A stretch of DNA of 64,000 nucleotides from Bimastos eiseni (taxonomy: Eukaryota > Annelida > Clitellata > Crassiclitellata > Lumbricidae), in NCBI GenBank assembly GCA_959347315.1, contig OY365810.1, positions 7,208,598 through 7,272,597 of the forward strand, written 5' to 3'. This document shows, piece after piece, positions 56,431 to 64,000 of this stretch. Every line of letters starts with the position of its first letter. Positions within the stretch are counted from its first letter, which is position 1. The notes below the pieces were generated by a model. It had not been told where the DNA came from. It searched no databases and saw only the letters and a program-made list of their open reading frames with translations. The translations under genes and the position numbers were made by a program.

Positions 56431-59400
56431 TACTCAGCTTTACATTTGGGTGTAAAGTAATATTGGTGGAGAGCTTATCTTATGTTTGCCCTGATCACTG
56501 ATAATTATCAATACCATGTCGGTTGGATGTGGCAAGTGTTTACTTAGTATTTCCGACATTATAATTGTCTACTAAGGATTCTTGTTCCAAGAAGACTGTC
56601 TATTCATTGATTATCCTATTCTAATTTGGTTATTTAGCCTTGGTACATGAAGCTTTCTATGAGCTAAGGTTTGGCCGATATGGATGAGCAATAGTTTGCC
56701 GGTTTTCGATTGCAGATGTTTGGTCTGCTTTTTCTGAATTTTCGATTAGATTAAGTGAAAATTTATTTATAATATTTTGGGTGTATGTATACGCTATTGG
56801 CACTCCACGATCACAGAAATTAGAATACGAAATCTTGTGGAGTTCTGGTGAGATGTAATTTAAATAAATATATCCTGAACTAAAATAAATAGCTGGAAAG
56901 ACTGATGTATGTTTTTTTAATAAAATTTGCATTTCTAGCAATGCGGCTTAGGAGAAAAGACAGCCATTGATGTGTCATCTCATAATTTTATCATTGATAA
57001 TTAACAAGAAAAGGAACAATAGGGAAGAATAAAGGCTCTAAAGGGACTGACAGTCCCGCTAGTTGCACTTCCCTTTTCTCGGAAGACAGTAAACAGCAGT
57101 ATAACAAGACAATTCAGTTTGAAAACCGTTGCAATTCATCAGGATTTGTTAACTTTACACATGGCTTCAAAGGGCATAAACTGGGAACTGCGATGGATGC
57201 TCTACTTGCCTCATGGAATTCGTCCATAGCCGACTCAATAGCCTAGGAAAAGGAAATGAGAGCTTCTCCTAATTCCCATCCAGGATACGAGATCTTACTG
57301 TGTGTGCTTACTATTCGGACTTACCAAATAAAGATTTGTGGTTTGGATGTCTTTTGCAAACTTGCCTTTGTCCATGGAATATACTCTGCAGGACAAATGT
57401 TTGCTATTACTTTCTTCAGCAATTGGAGACTTTTCTTGTCCAAATATGTTTCACTTTTTGTTTGAATCATATATCAAAAGGATCTTTGTCTTGTATCTCA
57501 GTATTAGCAAGAAACTGTTGATAAGGCCTTGTTCTCACTGATTGGTTAGTTGCTGACTTTAGTTTTTCGCTAAACTGGTGTCCTGGACTCGGCTTCAAAG
57601 TATTATTACCTTGAGCATTACACAGCATGCTGCTATGATTACAACTACACAGTACGCTGGTAGATAGGTTGGAGGAGCGTCTTCTAATGTGTTTACTTGG
57701 CTGATCTTGATATTTTGGCATCAAATGTTGACACGCCATGAATATGGAAAATAGAAATCATGATGAATTAAATGTTTGCACATAGACTGTACAATGCATT
57801 TGTTGGTCACAGAGCGCAGACCATACCACGGACATTATTAATGAAATAAGCATTGTCGACTGAGCGATGAGTACTTTCTGAAGCGTTACAGTGTTTCGAT
57901 CCTTGCACGATCTCTACAGAGACTGTAGTGGAAAGAGTCCGTAGTGAATCAATACTGGAAAATCAAATTGCCATTTGATAATGATCACGATATAAGAGGC
58001 AAGTGATTTGCTATGCTGTGTGGCATTCCAATTTTCTCTTTCCTACGATTCGATGTGGCTTCAGGTCAAACAGGCTTCTGATCGAACGACTCAATGTTGT
58101 GCTTATCACTGTGTCAGCATTCTGTCACAACATGTCTGTTACTCACGACGTGACGCGTTTATTTCAATAACTAGACAAACCATGACGAATTACGCATTTC
58201 CTGTCACTGTCACAACATGTCTTCAAAGTTCTAACGTGCGGGCTACTAAAGCCTAACCCAGGGAACCAGCTTAGTACGAGTCATTACTGATGTCACCACG
58301 TAACATGAACGCTTCATAATGTGACACATTTACTTCAGTAATAGTATGCACCATGGAGATGTTAGTATCGGAAAACTGAAGACTTTAAGACCACAGGAGA
58401 AATTGCTCATGAACATTTCTCACCATAAAACGGAAGATAACATGCATGTGACTGTATGAGCGGGAAGTCGATGACAAGCTTAGTAGATAGGAATGAATTA
58501 AAGCAGCTGAAATGAGGCAGAAAATAATTATCATCGGCTACCATGCATGGTAATTAGAAGCCGTGTGGAGGGAAGGAGAGCGAATAACACTGGCTAGTCA
58601 CTAAGTTGTGCAAGGTTGTTAGAAACTGTGTTGAGCTTTGCACTCATCCGACATTATGTCCATAGCATGAAACTAAGGTACGGAAATTAATGCTAGATTG
58701 AAATGACTACTAAGTATTAATGAAATCAACAGGGCACATGCATCTCCTTATGATGTATAATGTATATGTATCTTTTCTTAAATGTGGGTAAAGTTATTTA
58801 TTAAATTGTTTTTTTCTTTTAATTTCTGTTACAGGTGCCTTCTTGTTTTTGGTCGTTTTTAGTTTAACAACACTGTTTGATAACAATGATCAGTAGTGTT
58901 GCCCTCCTCCTTCATTCAAGCTTGGGACACACACTGCTAAAGTGCAAGCAGTGATGGAGTTGCTGCTTATTTGTATATTCTGTTGCTTGTAAAAGTGTGT
59001 GGGATTGTCCTGCTGATAAAGGCTACTTATGTACTTACTTGATTATTGTGTTACTACTCATCGAGTTACTTAATGTATGTAGTATATGTGTCAAGACATG
59101 CCATCTCTCTGCCTCCCAGAAGCAGTGCATATCTTATTTTGTGCTGTGTGAATGATATTTGCAATTCCCTTATGACATAAAATCTACCGAAGTGGAGATA
59201 AGGTCTGGAGGCATAGGTCCAGCCGGAGTGCTTGTGTCAGGCTCAGTTGATACGCGGAGGATGACTCGTGGAAAATAGATAGAAGAAGATGATGATGGTG
59301 TGATAGTAGGTGAACGATGGCTCCTTGATGACTGACTGGTCGGTCCATCGCTGTGGTCGCCTGCTGCAGTCTTTTCGGAATCCACTCTCTTCTTATAGGC

Positions 59401-59504
59401 TTTGATGTGTTCATATCTTAACGATGGTACAATTGATCTGATCATTGTTTCAGAATCTTTTTTGGCCGTGAAACCCTTACATTTTATAAACATTTCTAGA
59501 AGAA
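56431..59504. other. intergenic, no supported gene
   Basis: Frames below 100 codons, except a minus frame (59547-59170) that starts inside a MITE and runs into a Ser/Pro-rich stretch. Nothing recognised. Confidence 0.4.
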
Positions 59505-59740
59505 CCCACCTCCGTCCAATACTAAATATATTCTGTTGTAGGCACAAACGCTTTAGAATGCAGACAATTATAGTCTTAGGCCAAGATTAGATCAATAACT
59601 ACACAAATATCGACGACAATGACGTATGAATTCTCTTTCATATCAAGTTATACCCAGATGCTAGGCAAAAAGCCTCCTATGAAAAATTCGTAAATTCATT
59701 TAAATTGTTTAGAGCACATCGTTCACACTGAGGATGACAA
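59505..59740. mobile_element. hAT-like MITE (member 2, partial)
   Basis: Diverged copy of the interior of 44673-44999 (CGTCCAA, GAATGCAGACAATTAT, GTCTTAGGCC, CCTCCTATGAAAAATT in the same order). The terminal repeats are not recognisable here. Confidence 0.6.
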
Positions 59741-61780
59741 TGAAGTTACTGATTATAATGATGACGATAAAATTATTTAGAATAATAATGATCAATACTT
59801 ATTACTGCGGGATCACTTGTGTTGTACTGGTAATTTTATGAGACTAGCTAATGTGCAGATGTGCATATGATCTGATTAGATTGTAATTAGAGAGGCGCTA
59901 TAGAAATATGCAAATATAATATACAATTGTGAGAAATTGGATGTCCGCTGTGGTTACTGTGAGTCAGTCATTGCTTATCAGTGGACCCAGAGGGCCTTCT
60001 ACAAGTGGATGACCGACTTTCTCTCGTTGGTTGATCGTCAGTGTAAGAGCAAGCCACCCGTTCTCTGCAGTCTGCTGCCTCTTCTGCCTATATATGATAA
60101 TGACCCTCATGACTTCTGGAGAGCGTGTACTTGGTTCAATTGGACCGCCTTGCTCTTCACTTCTCTTGGGCAGGTGTGTAGGGCGCATCAGATGTAGTGG
60201 CAGAACGGACCCACATATATGCGTGGCTTTGTCGCTGAATGAGGCTTATCGGTAGAACACTTACATAGCACATCTGTCTTACGAGGGACATATAATGCAG
60301 AGACTACAAATGCATTGTTATGTAGCGTGTGTAATGTATTCAAACGAGTAAGTAAATGACCTTTCATGAATGCAAGACTAATGATCATCTTTTATAAAAA
60401 TAGACCAGTGTGTTTCAGCCTGTTGACCTTACTCGAGAGGTGCCACTGCTGGGTTATATGTTTATGTAGCTTTTAATGTAAAAATATATCAGAGACTACT
60501 GATTATCACTAGTGTTATATCCCCTTGTCTTGTTACAACAGTTGCCCAATGCTCCTTAGTCCTCATGCAAGAGTTGCATCTAGTCTTGTCACAGCAGTTG
60601 CCAAAATGCACCACGGTCTTATCATAACAGTAGCCTAAGCGTTGCCAATTCACGTACAACCGACTTTTGACGATTGTATTGTTCTGTCTGAAGCGTCATT
60701 GTTCATCGTTCTACTTGAAAGGATGACATGAGTCGATTGGTCGTCGGTCGTCTGTCTGTCTGGCTCCTCGTCTGACTAGGGATCCATCGTTTGTCAATGA
60801 GATCCCTGCTTCGATGATGTCGCCTTTCATAAGCACGAATTCACTTAGAGGATGGCCGCCCGCCCGCCAACGACCGACTCCTCCTCGACCTCGAGTGGCT
60901 GGGTCTTGTCCATTAGACGGGCACAATGGCCACCGACGCCGTCTCTAGTGTTGACAACGCGTCCATTTGTCTGCATCCTGTCGCATCTCCAGGGCACAAG
61001 GTGGCGCCACAGGATGATGATGATGATGACGTGTCTAGACTTGATTTCTGGTGTTTGGACAGACATCTAGCGGTGGCGTCTAGGAAAAATTGTACGCGAA
61101 GAAATTGTGCTCGTGAATAAGTTTGGGCCCTTTTGAGTGGCGCTTTAGAAATTTGGAGATTACCATTAGGAAATGCCAAAGTCTCTACTCCTACACAGTT
61201 ACCGTGCTGGGGATGAGGCTTGAATCTATCATGCTCTTCACTTTCCAATGGCTGGACAGTAGACTTTCCTAAACTTCAGGTCTCACTCATCGGGCTGAGC
61301 ACCTCTGACTCGCCTCTTCCTTGAAGAGGTGTTATATAAATCTTGTCATTGTAATTACAAATTATAATGTAGGTTTTGCAGTATTTAAGGTTGTCTTCGC
61401 CATGCATGGTATTTTGCTTGCGAATAAGTTGGTGCCCTTTTAAGTGGTGCTTTAGAAGTTTAGAGATTACGACGACATTGTGTCTGTGTGCAATATCTGT
61501 GCTACTTGTCTTACACACTGTCTAATGGCCAAGCATCAATCGATGGTGCTGAGCAATACTTGTTGATGAAGGACTTGTCCTAGTTCCCCTTATACACAAA
61601 AAGCCAAAGAGATCTTAGTGAAGGAGGTTGAACCAGTGCTCTCCACATTACACAGCGAGGACTCTAATCAATCGACTATTGTGTCTGCAATTGCTTAGGC
61701 AAGTGTGTGTATATATCTGCCATACATACTTTCATGCATACATTACATGCATACATTGCTTACATTACATATATATTTGT
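59741..61780. other. intergenic, no supported gene
   Basis: A somewhat GC-richer part (60700-61130) yields overlapping frames on both strands, none recognised. Two short blocks (about 61105-61165 and 61415-61470, GTGGCGCTTTAGAAATTTGG-like) are related and may be repeat fragments. Confidence 0.35.
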
Positions 61781-62000
61781 GTGGCACGATGGCCGATTGG
61801 TTAGAGCGGTCGGCCCATAACGTTCAGTGTGTGCTGAGCGAGCCAGTTCGACCCTCGTCCGAGGTGTCACTGTGTAGGGACCTTGAGCAAGTCCTTTGCG
61901 CACGATTGCTCTGCCGTACAACTGCAATTGCACCGTGGAGGAGTGTGCACTCCTAAGCAAAAGATGTTGGAAGAAGAACAATATAGAATTTCGGAATAAG
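61781..62000 (+). mobile_element. tRNA-derived SINE, longest copy
   Basis: The head GTGGCACGATGGCCGATTGG contains pol III box A, and CCAGTTCGACCCTCG contains box B. A body with TCACTGTGTAGGGACCTTG follows, ending in an A-rich area around 61960-62000. The same head occurs on minus at 35128-35231, and the head plus body start at 46922. Confidence 0.7.
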
Positions 62001-62787
62001 GCTTGACTGCTCCAGGCACTGGAAATATGCAGTATTGAAACATACATTCATGGGCTTAATAGTTAAAAATAATCAAAGAGTGAATCATTCAAAAAAAATT
62101 TAAAAGAAAAGCTAGGCAGGTATTTGCTATGGCATTGATAGTGTTAAAAGTAAAAAACTCTTTGATAAAAATCAAGCTGAGCCACTGGAAATATGCTGAA
62201 GCAAAACTTAGGGCCTACACATGATGGGCTTAATGCAAGATTGAATCATAATAAAAAAAGAATAAAAAAACAAGAAATAAAAGCTATAGGCAGGTGGTAG
62301 CCATGTACAGCATTGATAGCGTCAGATGTAATAAATTGTTTGATAAAAATCGAGCTTTCATATGCCTGCCCAAAGGCTTCGAACTGCATTAGTAAGAAGT
62401 CTGCTATCAAGTTTTAATCATTAAATTTTTTCATAGCAAATTATTTGCATGTAACAGGAAATATCTAGTGCATTTGTTTGCCATTGCTGATGTCAGACAA
62501 TTCAATAATTGAATAAATATATGGATAATTATTGGTGAAGAGAAGTTCTTTCCAGCAACATTTGCAGAGATTATGCATTCTTTCTGGTGATATATAGGTG
62601 AGTAACTGGTCTAAATTGTGTGAAAATTAGACAAAACGAAATTTAGACAGTTTAATGTGCCTTGACAAATGGCTGCTGGCAAGGCACGTTCATTGTGACC
62701 ATCTGCCAGACAATTTGTATAATTACACAAAAAAGGTCTGTTAAAACCTTGATGACTATTTTATTACCAGACCATTGATTTGTTTGT
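62001..62787. other. intergenic, short internal duplication
   Basis: 62030-62190 and 62190-62360 are related (both carry CATTGATAG...TTTGATAAAAATC and GGGCTTAAT), an old tandem duplication of about 165 bp. No gene seen. Confidence 0.5.
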
Positions 62788-62988
62788 GTGCGTGGGTGTG
62801 TTTGTGTGCGTGTGTGTGTGGGTGGGTGTGTGTGTGGGTGTGTGTGTGGGTGTGTGTGGGTGGGTGTGTGTGTGGGTGTGTGTGTGTGGGTGGGTGTGTG
62901 TGTGGGTGTGTGTGTGGGTGGGTGTGTGTGTGGGTGTGTGTGTGGGTGTGTGTGTGTGGGTGGGTGTGTGTGTGGGTGTGTGTGTGTG
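62788..62988. repeat. (TG)n/(GGGTGTGTG)n repeat
   Basis: GT-rich array with regular GGGT interruptions giving a roughly 10-14 bp period. The Cys/Val/Gly-rich and Thr/His/Pro-rich frames over it are artefacts. Confidence 0.95.
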
Positions 62989-64000
62989 TCTTCGTAACCT
63001 ATACGCTATTGAAGGCAGTTGGTACATTTTGGGTACACTTTGGCATGTACCATTAAGTTGTGTACATTCTGACTCAGAAGGTAGAATTTCTGAGGCGATT
63101 TATACATTATAATATAGATTATAAATAGAATCTAATTATTATTTTGTGTAGGCAGTCACATGTATATAGCAGGCAGCAGAGAAATTTATTTTGAGAATGC
63201 ACATTCACTGTTGCTGCAACAGTTATTTCACTATATACTGTGCAGTTTCTACAGAATTAATGAGATGTGGTGTTGTGGGGTTGTGTAGCCTAATTACTAC
63301 ATAGCTACTGTCGTATTGTTTCTTTTAGAATTACATAGCTCCTACGCTGTTGTGCCTTAATGTATTGCATAATTGCTACTGAATTACAATACATTGCAAG
63401 CTTATAGTATTGTGCAATTGCTACAGAATAATTGCATTGCAACTTTTAAGTGACTAGGGAGAGACTCATTTTTGGTCCATGATGACTGTTGCTTTTTTTA
63501 TTATTACTACTATTAGACACCGAATGCCTTTTTGCTGTTCTTGCATTGGTGTCTGCTATTTGCAGACATTAGTGTAGCACGTTAGCTCTTGCACCATTTG
63601 ACTAGAAACATACTGTTGGCTGATACATAGTCGGACAATAGTATTGGCTGTTAAGTTATCAGAGCAGAGGTGGATGGCTGGCTGTGAGCCACTCTGACAC
63701 CGCTGTGCCTTCAATGCGCTGGCATAAGTACACTGACTTCTCTGATTAGGTTAACGTTGAACAGCGTCTACCTTTTCCTCGACAAAACTGATAGTCAGGA
63801 CGCTTGGTAGGTCGATTATAAAGCCACTGTTTCTGGCCCTCTGACTGGTTAGATTTGACTGTGTGCAGGGATTTCTATGGCCAACCGATATAAGGGTTAT
63901 CATGAATATGATTAAACAACTCCCAATGGATTGTCATCTCACGTTCTTCTGCTGGTGTTGGATGATTGCTTTCCTGGTTGAAGTGTGGACGAGTGTAATT
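62989..64000. other. intergenic, nothing recognised
   Basis: AT-rich with some ACATAGCTACTG-like repeated words near 63298-63340; no gene seen. Confidence 0.4.

Noticed and set aside
59170..59547. 125-codon minus frame with Ser/Pro-rich end
   Set aside because: Its start lies in a hAT-like MITE and the rest matches no domain I know; no splice context.
61781..61870. Functional tRNA gene
   Set aside because: Pol III boxes are present but the acceptor stem does not pair and the same body sequence follows in other copies, so it is a SINE head.
62764..63112. Cys/Val/Gly-rich and Thr/His/Pro-rich frames
   Set aside because: Low-complexity translation of a GT-rich array, open in several frames at once.

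Overview
This is metazoan nuclear DNA: AT-rich, with introns (GT...AG, all phase 1 where they can be read), microsatellites, minisatellites, tRNA-derived SINEs, a non-LTR retrotransposon remnant and many small non-autonomous DNA transposons. The only recognisable host genes are two tandem paralogues, on the minus strand, of a RING / two-B-box / coiled-coil / NHL-type beta-propeller TRIM protein. Such families are expanded in marine invertebrates (molluscs, brachiopods, echinoderms, hemichordates, amphioxus). The sequence does not allow a firmer taxonomic call.

Layout. 1-5.4 kb: intergenic, with a small inverted-repeat element and a GC-rich islet but no gene. 5.4-11.3 kb: TRIM gene 1 (copy A), decayed. 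Its B-box 2 carries a TGC-to-TGA stop at codon 184 and one downstream exon has lost its splice acceptor, yet its last (propeller) exon is intact. 11.3-15.1 kb: its 5' flank, holding a probable solo LTR, a perfect 137-bp-arm palindrome around a CT/GA tract, and a 20-bp minisatellite. 15.4-16.2 kb: a truncated third propeller exon (B) with its 3' flank. 16.2-22.5 kb: TRIM gene 2 (copy C), which can be read as an intact four-exon gene of 717 codons plus stop. 22.5-24.0 kb: its 5' flank, related to that of gene 1. 24.3-25.4 kb: a LINE remnant. 25.4-64 kb: about 38 kb with no coding exon I can support, built of minisatellites, SINEs, hAT-like MITEs and two foldback-like elements whose ends are short tandem repeats.

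How the pieces relate. The two TRIM units are an old tandem duplication: the 5' flanks (13.1-13.5 and 23.6-24.0 kb), first exons, intron fragments and 3' flanks (6.85-7.27 and 15.4-15.86 kb) are recognisably related but diverged. On top of this lies a much younger event: 5361-8053 of gene 1 reappears almost unchanged at 16179-18857. The copy is pasted into gene 2 so that gene 2 gained gene 1's 3' end, and its own former 3' end was left behind as remnant B. The far junction shows only a CTG microhomology.

The main points to follow up are this copy event, the opposite fates of the two TRIM genes, a 30-nt phase-1 microexon, the foldback-like elements at 43.8-44.7 and 50.7-51.5 kb, and a near-perfect 68-nt hairpin at 39.3 kb. 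All homology statements come from reading the sequence and family knowledge; no database search was run.
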